Part shown: in pieces, positions 1 to 7,812 of the stretch
Layout: every line of letters starts with the position of its first letter
Position numbering within the stretch: the first letter of the stretch is position 1
From: an uncultured Eubacteriales bacterium
GTDB lineage: Bacteria > Bacillota > Clostridia > Oscillospirales > QAMX01
Direction of reading: 5' to 3'
DNA: 13,453 nt
Assembly (NCBI GenBank): GCA_905205975.1
Contig: CAJLFQ010000062.1
Location: 1 to 13,453 of the forward strand
Notes under the pieces: model-generated
What the model saw: the letters and a program-made list of their open reading frames with translations, nothing else
Database searches by the model: none
Told to the model about the DNA's origin: nothing
Translations under genes and position numbers: made by a program

Positions 1-236
1 GAAGTCAAATTTATCTACCCCCCCCCCCGAATTTTGTGAACAAAAAAACGAAGCAGTTTTCACGTCATTTCCTGCTCAGGCGATCCTGTTTTCCTGCATT
101 TATACATTTTGAACGCTGTTTATCGATTTCCGCTGATTGTTTCATTTTTGTTTTTATAAATCGCATCCGACGTTTTTCCCGTTTTTCCGACCGTTCGATT
201 GGCTAATTTTGCTGTTTCCGAAATTTTGCGCAGCAG
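1..236. other. AT-rich intergenic region, no gene seen
   Basis: No convincing coding region is seen on either strand. The stretch is clearly richer in A and T than the genes and holds an eleven-base C run at 18-28. Minus-strand motifs TTCACA (35-40) and GATAAA or TAGATA (10-17) flank that run and could be a weak promoter for a gene beyond the left edge. A minus-strand TATAAA (99-104) has no good -35 partner. I see no RNA gene. Confidence 0.6.
18..28. repeat. C11 homopolymer tract (G11 on minus strand)
   Basis: Eleven consecutive C's are preceded by TCTA and followed by GAATTTTG. It is the longest homopolymer in the window and lies in non-coding DNA. It may be a real slippage-prone tract or an assembly or sequencing artefact near a contig end. 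Confidence 0.9.
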
Positions 237-286
237 AAAAAAGCCAAACCACGGCTTACACAAGTAAAACCGCGGTTTGGCTTTTT
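237..286 (-). terminator. Intrinsic terminator after the Gfo/Idh gene
   Basis: The 12-base arms 243-254 and 270-281 (GCCAAACCACGG and CCGCGGTTTGGC) pair with one exception. That position is a G-U wobble in minus-strand RNA but an A-C mismatch in plus-strand RNA. On the minus strand six U's follow (from A237-242), so the structure fits termination of the oxidoreductase transcript that ends at 299. T282-286 gives it some ability to act in the plus direction as well. Confidence 0.9.
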
Positions 287-298
287 GAAGTTTATAAA

Positions 299-1345
299 TT
301 ACAGGTGGAATTCGACGACTTGGCCTTCTTCGACGGAACGGAAGCATTCTTCCATCACGCGCATGACCTTCATCATTTCCGCATGGGTTACGAGCTGCGG
401 TTCGACGCCGTCAATCGCTTTGCAGAAGTTGCGGTAGTAATCGTGGACATCGCTGTGCGGGCGTTCCATCTCATATTCATCGACCGTCACGCTGTCTCTC
501 GGCGCCATGGTTTTGGTGAGGCCGGCGGCCGTCTGAACCGGAATGACGTCGCTTTCATGCCATGCCTTGCAGCGGACCAGCTTGCAGTTTTCACGCCAGT
601 CGGTAATCATGGCCGTGCCCTTTTTGGCGCGGAGATAGAACCGCGGCATGGCAATGAAGTTATAGGTGCCGACTTCGATATAGGCTTCCTTTCCGCTTGC
701 AAACGTCAGGTTCAGCTTGAAGCCGTCATCAACCTCGCTGTTGGTCAGGTGATCGAACCGGCAGTAGACGGTTTTGATATCGTCTTTGATGATTTGGAGG
801 ATCTGGTCGACAAGGTGGACGCCCCAGTCATAGAGCATACCGCCGCCGTGTTCCTTTTCGCCGCGCCAGTCGCTCGGAATGCCGCGGGAACCGTGGATTC
901 TGGATTCGATGTTGAAGACTTCGCCGAGTTCGTTCGTGTCGTAGATTTTTTTCATCGCGAGGAAGTCAACGTCCCAGCGGCGGTTCTGATGGACGGAGAA
1001 AATGCGGTGGTTGCGTTCCGAAGCGGCGATCATTTCCGCCAGGTCTTTGCTGGACAGGGTGACCGGCTTTTCGGAAATGACGTTCTTGCCCGCGTCCAGC
1101 GCGGCAATGGCGATTTCTTTATGGTAATCGTTGGGGACCGCAATCGTCACGAGGTCGACCTTCGGATCGGCAAGAACCGCTTCCAGTGTGTCATATGCGA
1201 AAATACCGCGGCTTCTGGCCAGCTCCCGTTTTTCCGGCAGGACGTCGTAAATGCCGGCGAGGTTGACACAATCACTCGTCTGTGCATGCTGCACATGCCA
1301 GCCGCCCATGCCGCCGTAACCGATGACAACAAGATTCTTTTTCAT
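299..1345 (-). CDS. Gfo/Idh/MocA family NAD(P)-dependent oxidoreductase
   Basis: A 348-residue cytosolic protein of the usual length for the family, which oxidises or reduces sugars, inositols and related polyols with NAD(P). The N-terminus has a Rossmann fold with the glycine motif GYGGMGG at residues 9-15. The family motif EKP is at 92-94, and the catalytic-region motif DWGVHLVD at 173-180 includes the probable active-site His177. The C-terminal half is the alpha/beta substrate domain. The substrate cannot be told from sequence, since no sugar transporter or kinase lies beside it. The ATG start has AAAAAGGAG upstream, but about 13 bases away, which is longer than ideal. The gene is probably transcribed alone: a consensus promoter lies at 1437-1464, giving a leader of about 85 bases, and a terminator follows at 237-286. 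Family assignment is firm; specificity is unknown. Confidence 0.93.
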   Translation of the reverse strand: MKKNLVVIGYGGMGGWHVQHAQTSDCVNLAGIYDVLPEKRELARSRGIFAYDTLEAVLADPKVDLVTIAVPNDYHKEIAIAALDAGKNVISEKPVTLSSKDLAEMIAASERNHRIFSVHQNRRWDVDFLAMKKIYDTNELGEVFNIESRIHGSRGIPSDWRGEKEHGGGMLYDWGVHLVDQILQIIKDDIKTVYCRFDHLTNSEVDDGFKLNLTFASGKEAYIEVGTYNFIAMPRFYLRAKKGTAMITDWRENCKLVRCKAWHESDVIPVQTAAGLTKTMAPRDSVTVDEYEMERPHSDVHDYYRNFCKAIDGVEPQLVTHAEMMKVMRVMEECFRSVEEGQVVEFHL

Positions 1346-1436
1346 ACGTATTTGAACGCTCCTTTTTCTCTGTTGATACTGGATCTGATTGCAAGCGGAA
1401 GACGGACGGCCTGCGCCCGCGCAACCCCTGTCTTTA

Positions 1437-1464
1437 ATTATATCGGTTTTTCGCCGTTTGTCAA
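1437..1464 (-). promoter_or_regulatory. Promoter of the Gfo/Idh gene
   Basis: On the minus strand a perfect TTGACA (1459-1464) and a perfect TATAAT (1437-1442) are separated by 16 bases. The -35 begins two bases past the end of the DUF3842 gene. No terminator separates that gene from this promoter, so the oxidoreductase may receive both read-through and its own transcripts. A leader of about 85 bases follows. Confidence 0.9.
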
Positions 1465-1465
1465 G

Positions 1466-1900
1466 TCAAACTGCCGTCTCACCCGACAAAACACGGACGG
1501 TTTCCGCCACTGCCGCCTGCACACAATCCCCCAGCGGAATTTCAGCGGCGCCCGCGATAGAAATGCTGCACCGCCCTGCGGGAATCAGAATCTTGCGTGC
1601 ACGGCTTGCCGCTGCGGCGTAGGCCATTCTGGGCGTCACTTCGCCCAGCAGAGAATTTGCGGCGATGATGCCGACCGGCCCGATGATGACATCTGCGCCC
1701 GCGCAGTTGACGGCAGCCGGATTTTCGCCGGTTGCCCCCAGCGGCGCACCCGCTTTCAGCATCGCAGCCGTTGCGACCGTATTGGTGCCGACGGCGATGA
1801 GCGTGTGCTTTCCATCGTCAAACAGCCCGGTTTGCATCAGCTGTTCCACGACCAGTTTGCCGATCCGGCCGCCCTGACCGTCGATGACTACAACTTTCAT
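1466..1900 (-). CDS. DUF3842 family protein
   Basis: A 144-residue small cytosolic protein of unknown function, matching the DUF3842 family found in Clostridia. The start VVVIDGQGGRIGK (residues 3-15) resembles a nucleotide-binding strand-loop-helix of Rossmann or P-loop type. Further glycine- and alanine-rich segments (for example GPVGIIAANSLLG, about 94-106) support an alpha/beta fold. I see no signal peptide or membrane segment. The ATG overlaps the stop of the DUF2079 gene in an ATGA arrangement and has a strong GGAGGGA site seven bases upstream, so translation is probably coupled to the membrane protein. It is the last gene of the long block, followed directly by the next gene's promoter. 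The family is recognised; no biochemical role can be assigned. Confidence 0.87.
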   Translation of the reverse strand: MKVVVIDGQGGRIGKLVVEQLMQTGLFDDGKHTLIAVGTNTVATAAMLKAGAPLGATGENPAAVNCAGADVIIGPVGIIAANSLLGEVTPRMAYAAAASRARKILIPAGRCSISIAGAAEIPLGDCVQAAVAETVRVLSGETAV

Positions 1901-3648
1901 GGCTGTCCCTCCATTGTTTCGTTTCCAATTTTAAAAACCGCCACGGCATGATCCGTCTGCGTGACCAGCTCATATCCGCCGGCATAGGCTGCGGATATTT
2001 TTTGCTCGTTTTGCTCTTCTGAACCGAAGCGAAGGTCAAACACGAGATATTCCGTCTCATTGGCGGACGGGTATTCGAAAATCAGGTCGCGATTGGCCAG
2101 ATGCGCCACAAAAAACGTATCGGCTGCCACCGATGCGTCCGAAGGAATCTGCGCCAGCGCGTCTCCGATGGCTGCACGCGTTTTCCGGCTGCTGCAGTAG
2201 GACAAAATCAGCGAGGTGTGCGGAACATCTACCGATGTAAACAGCAGCAGCGCCGCAGCAGAGGCGCCGCACAACAGACGGTATCCGGTCTGCGCGGGCA
2301 AATCGGACAAATTCAGCACCGCCGCGTAAAACAGCAAGGCGCCGGATCCGTAGGTGTACTGAAACCGCACGGAATACTGATACGGATAATTTGTCATCAG
2401 GTTGACCAAAATGAGCGGAATGAGCAGGATCAGACGCGCCGGGCGCTTGGTCATCAGCGGCAAAAACAGCAGCGGCAGCATCATCTGCAGCAGGAAGACC
2501 AGCTTTTCAGCGGTCAGGCATTCCGCCATGACGCGCATGGGATCGGTGAACACGGCGCAGATCACGCCGGTCAGACCGCTGTCGGAGAGGTTGGCGTAGC
2601 GCCATGTCATCGCGCCCGTGCCGAATGCATCCAGCAGGAAGATCGCGCAGACAAAATAGGCCACCGCGCCGAAAAAGAGCGCGGCGCCGCGGCGCCAGTC
2701 GCGCCGGTCGAGCGCCAGATAAAGACCCAGAACCGCGACATAAACCGGTGCGTCTTCCTTGACCAGCAGCGTCAGCGCGGCAAACAGAAACGCCGGCAGA
2801 AACCGCTTGGATTCATAGCAGCAGACCGCGGATAAAATCAGCACCGGCAGCAGCTTGTTCTCGTGGAGGTCGTAGAAGCATCCGCCCGTAAAAGCCGGGT
2901 ACGCCAGGTAAGCCGCCGCCAGCAGCACGATGACCAGCGGCTTCAGACCGCGGCGCTTTGCCATCCGGCACAGCGGGATGACGCCGCAGGCGATGGCGGC
3001 GGCCTGAACCACCAGCAGCGTGACCGGCGACGGAACCAGCGCATAAAACGGCAGCATCAGATAATAGATGGGGGAAATGTGGACGTCAAAGTGCGACATC
3101 ACCGTGTCCCGCTCGCAGGAAACCGTCTGCGTCAGGTCGGATCGCATGTGATGAAACATATTGGAAAAAATGCCGAAGTCGAAATTCGGGCTGTAATACT
3201 GCAGATAGCGAAGCGTTGTCAGCCCGGCGATGAACGCAAAGAGCAGCACGGCAAGCCCCGCAATCAGGCGCTTCGCGGCGCGTTCGGACAGCTCAGGCAC
3301 GCCGGATGACAGGCGTCCGCGCGCAAACAGGAGATATCCCGCCATTAAAAGGCAGACAATCACCGTCAGGCAAAAATAGAAGTCGCTGTTTTTTGCGACG
3401 TGGATAAACGCCGCCGCTAAGACTGCGCCGGCAAACGTCCAGGTATCCAGCCGCGGAACCGGCCGCAGATAGGCGGCAAGGCTCAGCGCGCCGAACAGAA
3501 GGACTGTCAGGACAACCGTCAGGACAACGGTTCCGCCCGTTTGCGTACTGCCGGCGATCAGCGTTTGGGCGCTGACCGCAAGGAGCCAAGACGCCGCTGC
3601 GCGAAGCAGGCAGCGTTCCGTCCGGGTCTGTGTTTCCGGTTTCTCCAT
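1897..3648 (-). CDS. DUF2079 polytopic membrane protein, GT-C-like
   Basis: A 583-residue membrane protein with roughly a dozen hydrophobic segments. DUF2079 hallmarks are FDFGIFSNMFHHM at 156-168, SHFDVH at 185-190 within a loop rich in acidic residues and histidines, YDLHENK around 259-265 and KED at 297-299. The layout (long first loop, many membrane spans, and a soluble C-terminal domain containing VAADTFFVAHLANRD) resembles GT-C lipid-linked glycosyltransferases, which suggests transfer of a sugar or similar group at the outer membrane face. That function is inferred by fold, not known for the family. The ATG has GGAGG about 12 bases upstream, a rather long spacing. A 12-base tandem duplication (3506-3529) encodes V-V-L-T repeats in an early membrane span. 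It is followed by the overlapping DUF3842 gene and preceded by a histidine phosphatase gene 37 bases away. Confidence 0.88.
   Translation of the reverse strand: MEKPETQTRTERCLLRAAASWLLAVSAQTLIAGSTQTGGTVVLTVVLTVLLFGALSLAAYLRPVPRLDTWTFAGAVLAAAFIHVAKNSDFYFCLTVIVCLLMAGYLLFARGRLSSGVPELSERAAKRLIAGLAVLLFAFIAGLTTLRYLQYYSPNFDFGIFSNMFHHMRSDLTQTVSCERDTVMSHFDVHISPIYYLMLPFYALVPSPVTLLVVQAAAIACGVIPLCRMAKRRGLKPLVIVLLAAAYLAYPAFTGGCFYDLHENKLLPVLILSAVCCYESKRFLPAFLFAALTLLVKEDAPVYVAVLGLYLALDRRDWRRGAALFFGAVAYFVCAIFLLDAFGTGAMTWRYANLSDSGLTGVICAVFTDPMRVMAECLTAEKLVFLLQMMLPLLFLPLMTKRPARLILLIPLILVNLMTNYPYQYSVRFQYTYGSGALLFYAAVLNLSDLPAQTGYRLLCGASAAALLLFTSVDVPHTSLILSYCSSRKTRAAIGDALAQIPSDASVAADTFFVAHLANRDLIFEYPSANETEYLVFDLRFGSEEQNEQKISAAYAGGYELVTQTDHAVAVFKIGNETMEGQP
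3506..3529. repeat. 12-bp tandem duplication within the DUF2079 gene
   Basis: GTCAGGACAACC is followed directly by GTCAGGACAACG, 11 of 12 bases identical. In the minus-strand reading frame it encodes repeated V-V-L-T in a hydrophobic helix, so the frame is kept. Confidence 0.85.
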
Positions 3649-3685
3649 TTTGCAAATGATCCTCCGTTTGAATTTGTTTCCCGTG

Positions 3686-4351
3686 TCAGGCGTTCTGAAC
3701 CCGTAGGTGACGGGCGTCGTTCAGAATTTCCAGCCGCGGAATGGCCAGTCCGCCCTTCTGCCCATGCAGTGTGACGACGGTGACAGACGTCAGCTCCAGC
3801 GGACAGAGCGAGCAGAAATATGCAAACGGCATGCCCAGCAGATGCGCCAGCACAACCGAGGAAGACCCCTGATGACTGAAGACCGCGATGGTCTCCGCAT
3901 TGTCACGCGTGCAGCGGTAGAGGCCGCCTTCCCGCTCAAAACCATGCTGCGCCAGCAGCCGGTCAAATTCCGGCGGAATGGCGTCAACAAAGCCGAGAAC
4001 GCGGTTTTGTTTGAAATGCGGATGTTCCCGCCAGGAAGCGTCGAGCAAATCGGCGCCGTCTTTCAGGCGCATATCGTCGGCGCAGGTCCACGGGTGGCCA
4101 TGCCAAAGGCGTTCATCTTCCCCGCTCCAGCCAATTTCACGCATGAAATCCAGCGGTGTGATTTCGAGGCCAAGACGTTTGGCCGTATAGGAAGCCGTTT
4201 CCAACGCGCGGCCACAGGAGGAAGCGTAAATTTTGCAGATGCCCTCCCCCGCCACACGTTCCGCAGCCTTTTCCGCCTGAAGCTTACCGGCTTCCGTCAG
4301 GCAGTCGCGCGCGTAATCCGGATCCCCGTGGCGGACAAATACGATTCTCAT
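3686..4351 (-). CDS. Histidine phosphatase family protein (phosphoglycerate mutase-like)
   Basis: A 221-residue cytosolic protein of the histidine phosphatase superfamily. The N-terminal RHG (residues 7-9) carries the nucleophile His8. Arg48 in ASSCGRALETA (43-53) and the second histidine His160 (VFSHQGSSS) complete the phosphate pocket, and a glutamate near 72-79 (REIGWSGED) is the likely proton donor. Members are either phosphoglycerate mutases or broad phosphatases acting on sugar phosphates, nucleotides or cobalamin intermediates. The sequence lacks features diagnostic of the glycolytic mutase, so a phosphatase is more likely. The ATG has AAAGGAG about 11 bases upstream, and the gene starts six bases after the methyltransferase stop, so it is almost certainly cotranscribed. 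The substrate is unknown. Confidence 0.9.
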   Translation of the reverse strand: MRIVFVRHGDPDYARDCLTEAGKLQAEKAAERVAGEGICKIYASSCGRALETASYTAKRLGLEITPLDFMREIGWSGEDERLWHGHPWTCADDMRLKDGADLLDASWREHPHFKQNRVLGFVDAIPPEFDRLLAQHGFEREGGLYRCTRDNAETIAVFSHQGSSSVVLAHLLGMPFAYFCSLCPLELTSVTVVTLHGQKGGLAIPRLEILNDARHLRVQNA

Positions 4352-4357
4352 GTTGCG

Positions 4358-5605
4358 TTATTCTCCTTTGCAGCAGCAGACGGCGCCATACCGTTTGGAG
4401 AGTGCCGCAGCCGCTTCCGGGTTCGTGCCGTTGTAGACAAAGCAGGCGCGCCCCTGATAGTTCCGCAGCGCCGTTTCAAGCAGCGCCTCATCCGATGCCA
4501 TCAGGCAGATCGGGTTTGCAAGCTGGAAGACGTTTTCAAGCAGGTCATCCACATCGGTCTCGTCGGACAGGCGTATGCAGACCAGCTCGCCTTCGTCGGC
4601 CTCGCAGTCGGCAATCGCATCGGCAAGGTCGTCCGACGCGTTGATCGGTTCGGATAAAGCGGGCATTTCAGAAAAACAAAATGCCGTTTTTTCGGAAGCC
4701 GTCAAAATCATGGGCGCGGGCGTTTGACAAGAAGGCGTTTGTGCCGCCGCTGCCAGCGCCGCGATGTGCGCCGGTTCCGTGCCGCAGCAGCCGCCGAGCA
4801 GCGATACCCCGGCAGATGCGAACTGCGGCGCAAACGATGCAAATTCAGCCGGCGTCATATGGTAGTGCGCGCAGCCGTCCGGCGCCGTTTCCGGCAGGCC
4901 GGCATTCGGTTTGGCAAGCAGCGGAATCTCTGCATAGGGCGCCAGCTCCGACAGAATCCGGGCGATTTCAGCCGGCCCGTTGGAGCAGTTGATGCCGAAT
5001 GCATCCGCGCCCATGCCCTGCATGACCGCCAGCGCAGCCAGCGGTTCAGATCCGCCCAGCATCCGGCCGTTCTGCTCCAGCGTGACCGAGGCAAAAAACG
5101 GCTTATCCGAGACGCTTCGCACGGCCAGCAGTGCGGCGCGGGCTTCAAACAGCTGCATCAGCGTTTCCGCGACAAAGAAATCGACGCCCGCATCGGCCAG
5201 CGCCTGCGCCTGTTCGCGGTAGATCTCCACGATATCCGCAAAAGACGCATCGCCGAACGGCTCGATGAAAAGCCCCAGCGAGGCCATATCGCCGCCGACG
5301 GCGACACCATCGCCGACCGCCTCTCTGGACAGCGCGACCAGCGCGCGGTTCATCTCTGCGGTTCGGCCTTCCAGACCGTACTGCCGGAGTTTGACCCGGT
5401 TGGCGCCGAATGTCGGCGCGTAGACCGCATTTGATCCGGCCTGCACAAATGCGCGCTGGAGCGTTTTCAGAACGTCCGGGTGTTCCAGCGTCCACTGTTC
5501 CGGGCAGACACCCGCGGGCATCCCGGCTTTTTGCAGGTTCATGCCGGTTGCGCCGTCGAGTATCACAGGGCAACCGCCCTGTTTGAGCTGCTGCATCAGG
5601 TTCAT
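4358..5605 (-). CDS. Homocysteine S-methyltransferase-like protein with partial pterin-type domain
   Basis: A 415-residue cytosolic protein. Residues 1-290 form the (beta/alpha)8 homocysteine-binding domain seen at the N-terminus of MetH: LDGATGMNL (16-24), zinc-ligand Cys207 (GINCSNGP) and Cys273-Cys274 (GGCCGTEPAH). This domain binds zinc and activates homocysteine thiolate for methylation. Residues 300-415 are a second region. Its end (ICLMASDEALLETALRNYQG, then KRYGAVCC) matches the middle of the MetH pterin-binding barrel, but the rest of that barrel is absent and the cobalamin domains are missing. The protein therefore cannot be a complete cobalamin methionine synthase. It could use another methyl donor or work with separate partners. 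The ATG has GGAGG 11 bases upstream. It follows argS by 30 bases and precedes the phosphatase by six. The first domain is firmly assigned; the methyl donor is unknown. Confidence 0.88.
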   Translation of the reverse strand: MNLMQQLKQGGCPVILDGATGMNLQKAGMPAGVCPEQWTLEHPDVLKTLQRAFVQAGSNAVYAPTFGANRVKLRQYGLEGRTAEMNRALVALSREAVGDGVAVGGDMASLGLFIEPFGDASFADIVEIYREQAQALADAGVDFFVAETLMQLFEARAALLAVRSVSDKPFFASVTLEQNGRMLGGSEPLAALAVMQGMGADAFGINCSNGPAEIARILSELAPYAEIPLLAKPNAGLPETAPDGCAHYHMTPAEFASFAPQFASAGVSLLGGCCGTEPAHIAALAAAAQTPSCQTPAPMILTASEKTAFCFSEMPALSEPINASDDLADAIADCEADEGELVCIRLSDETDVDDLLENVFQLANPICLMASDEALLETALRNYQGRACFVYNGTNPEAAAALSKRYGAVCCCKGE

Positions 5606-5635
5606 GGGGTTCGATTCCTCCGTTGAGTGCTGCCG

Positions 5636-7333
5636 TTACATCTGCTCCGGTGCAGAGATTTTCAGAAGCGTCAGAACGTTTTTCAGAACGGCACGCGTCG
5701 TATCCGCCAGCGTCAGGCGGGCGCAGGCGACCTTCGGCTCTGCCGATTTGATGTTGACTTCCGTATAGAAGCTGTGGAAGGCCGTCGCCAGGTCGATCAG
5801 GTATTTGGTCATGCGGTACGGTTCCAGATCGCGGGCTGCCAGACGGATTTCTTCCGGCAGCATGGCGATCTGCTTGATGAGCAGGCGTTCCGACGGATCG
5901 GTCAGCAGGGAGAGATCCAGTTTTTCCACCGATGCAGGCGAAAGACCGGCTTCTGCCAGTTTCTTCAGCAGCGAGCAGATGCGCGCATGGGCATACTGGA
6001 CGTAGTAGACCGGGTTATCGCTGTCCTGACGGACGGCAAGGTCCAGATCAAATTCGAGATGGGTGCCGCATTGACGCATGTTGAAGAAGAAGCGGGCCGC
6101 ATCCACGCTGATCTCGTCGAGCAGGTTGGAGAGCGAAATCATCTTGCCCGTCCGTTTGGACATCCGAACGGATTCGCCGTTCTGCTTCAGGTCAACGAGC
6201 TGGAAGAGGATGAACTTCAGGCGGTCCGGGTCGATGCCCAGCGCGCTGATGCCCGCGCGGAAACGGATGGTATGGCCGTGGTGGTCGGCACCGAGCGCAT
6301 CGATGACTTCGTCGAATCCGCGTTCGCAGAATTTGTTGCGGTGGTAGGCGATATCGACGGCGTAGTAGGTATAGAAGCCGTTGGATTTGACCATGACTTC
6401 GTCTTTTTCGGCGCCGAACGCCGTAGCTTTGAACCAACGCGCGCCGTCTTTTTCGTAGAGCACGCCGAGCTGGTCGAGCATATCGATCGTTTCTTTGACG
6501 TAGCCGCTGTCATGGAGCGAAGATTCATAGAACCAGCAGTCATAGTTGATGTTATAGCGCGCCAGGTCTTTTTTCATGCGCTCGATGTTCTTTTTCAGTC
6601 CGAAAATCTGCATATCGTTCCGGCGCGTTTCAGGATCGACAGAAAGATAGGTATCGCCGTAGAGGTTGACCAGCTCTTCCGCCAGCGCCTTGATATCGTC
6701 GCCGTGATAGCCGTTTTCCGGGAACTCCACACTGTCTTCACCGCGGAGGCGCTGAATATAGCGGGCTTCGATGGATTTTGCGAAGTTGTCCACCTGGTTG
6801 CCTGCGTCATTGACATAGAATTCACGCCATGCTTTGTAACCGGCGCGATCCAGAACGGACGCAATCGTATCGCCAATGACGCCGCCGCGGGCGTTGCCCA
6901 GGTGCATCGGCCCGGTCGGGTTGGCGGAAACAAATTCGACCATGACGCGTTTGCCGCCGCCGATGTCATCCTGACCGTAGCGGCCGCCGCCGGCTTCCGC
7001 CGACGCAATGACGGAACGGTACCATTCATTGCTGAATTTGGCGTTCAGAAAGCCGGGGCCCGCCGCGAAGTAGGAGTCGAACAGTTCGTTTTCCGGCATA
7101 TGGGACAGAATGGTTTCCGCAATTTTTTTCGGCGCCTGATGCAGGGCTTTGGCGGCTGTCAGGGCAAACGTCGAAGAGAGATCGCCGTTCTGGAGATCCC
7201 GCGGAACCTCGACCGCCGGCTGGGCAAGTTCTGCCTCCGGCAGCTCACCGGCTGCTGCGGCTGCGCGGTACGCATCATAAACGAGCTTGCCAAACGTCTC
7301 TTTTGCCGTTTTATACATGTTGTTCTGGATCAT
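5636..7333 (-). CDS. argS: Arginine--tRNA ligase
   Basis: A 565-residue class I aminoacyl-tRNA synthetase of standard length that charges tRNA-Arg with arginine using ATP. In order it has the N-terminal additive domain that recognises the tRNA D-loop (about 1-100), the catalytic Rossmann core with the class signature ANPTGPMHLGNA (137-148; HLGN is the HIGH motif), the KMSKS-equivalent MSKRTGK (391-397), and the all-helical DALR anticodon-binding domain starting near YVQYAHARICSLL (444-456). The ATG at 7333 has AGGGG nine bases upstream and is preferred over the second Met at residue 6. The preceding gene encodes a YwiB-like protein, the same neighbour as in Bacillus subtilis (ywiB-argS). The 77-base gap before it is the largest in the block, but I find no convincing promoter or T-box leader there. 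Confidence 0.97.
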   Translation of the reverse strand: MIQNNMYKTAKETFGKLVYDAYRAAAAAGELPEAELAQPAVEVPRDLQNGDLSSTFALTAAKALHQAPKKIAETILSHMPENELFDSYFAAGPGFLNAKFSNEWYRSVIASAEAGGGRYGQDDIGGGKRVMVEFVSANPTGPMHLGNARGGVIGDTIASVLDRAGYKAWREFYVNDAGNQVDNFAKSIEARYIQRLRGEDSVEFPENGYHGDDIKALAEELVNLYGDTYLSVDPETRRNDMQIFGLKKNIERMKKDLARYNINYDCWFYESSLHDSGYVKETIDMLDQLGVLYEKDGARWFKATAFGAEKDEVMVKSNGFYTYYAVDIAYHRNKFCERGFDEVIDALGADHHGHTIRFRAGISALGIDPDRLKFILFQLVDLKQNGESVRMSKRTGKMISLSNLLDEISVDAARFFFNMRQCGTHLEFDLDLAVRQDSDNPVYYVQYAHARICSLLKKLAEAGLSPASVEKLDLSLLTDPSERLLIKQIAMLPEEIRLAARDLEPYRMTKYLIDLATAFHSFYTEVNIKSAEPKVACARLTLADTTRAVLKNVLTLLKISAPEQM

Positions 7334-7410
7334 CAGTCATTTCCCCTATTATTGATCTGTTTCTTTCGTTTTGGTTTTTGGAATGGGTTTGCTTTTCCGC
7401 ACACCGCCGT

Positions 7411-7812
7411 TCAGACGGTGACCGCGACACTCATTGAATGGTTTTCCCACACGCCGCCGGAAAAGCAGAGCGCATAGTCCAGCTCGATATGCCAGCCGGA
7501 ATCCGTTTCTTCGCAGAGCAGGCGCTCTGTCCGCAGGCGGAACGCTACGGTGCCGAACGGTGTGCCGTAGGAGCCTCGGAACGGCTGAGCGGCTGAAAAA
7601 AGCATTTCTGTTGAATAGGCGCCGCTGCGCGTCATCCGCACAGTTTCTCCCCCGAAGCACAGAACGGTCTCGCTGCCGTCCGTCCCTGGGTCGCGATAGG
7701 TCAATGCCCAGCTGCCCGGCGCCCCGGACACAAGCCCCCGCGCGGCATAGGCTGTGCCGTCTGCAAACATCCGGACGGCCGCCTGCATGGATTCGGTATG
7801 CTCAGGATTCAC
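7411..7812 (-). CDS. DUF1934 (YwiB-like) protein
   Basis: A protein of about 133 residues with no signal peptide or membrane span. It matches the YwiB/DUF1934 family, predicted to form a small calycin-like beta barrel. The supporting pattern is a beta-rich sequence with SGAYSTEMLFSAAQ, the diagnostic YGTPFG segment, LRTERLL and a final LDYALCFSG strand. Its place immediately before argS repeats the ywiB-argS order of Bacillus, which strengthens the call. No function is established. The start is uncertain. GTG at 7812 overlaps the murI stop as GTGA and is chosen for that reason, though only a weak GGAA lies upstream. An in-frame GTG at 7824 and ATG at 7788 are alternatives, and the recognisable domain begins near the latter. 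Translation is probably coupled to murI. Confidence 0.82.
   Translation of the reverse strand: MNPEHTESMQAAVRMFADGTAYAARGLVSGAPGSWALTYRDPGTDGSETVLCFGGETVRMTRSGAYSTEMLFSAAQPFRGSYGTPFGTVAFRLRTERLLCEETDSGWHIELDYALCFSGGVWENHSMSVAVTV

Noticed and set aside
137..1951. Long plus-strand open frame of about 604 codons
   Set aside because: It lies antisense to the Gfo/Idh and DUF3842 genes, which have clear family motifs; it has no recognisable domain and its open state follows from GC-rich codon use on the other strand.
7334..7410. T-box or other leader before argS
   Set aside because: The gap is only 77 bases, lacks the T-box core AGGGTGGNACCGCG, and holds no terminator hairpin.
5627..7477. Long plus-strand open frame of about 616 codons
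   Set aside because: It is an antisense shadow of argS, which carries full class I synthetase motifs; the translation has no ordered motifs.
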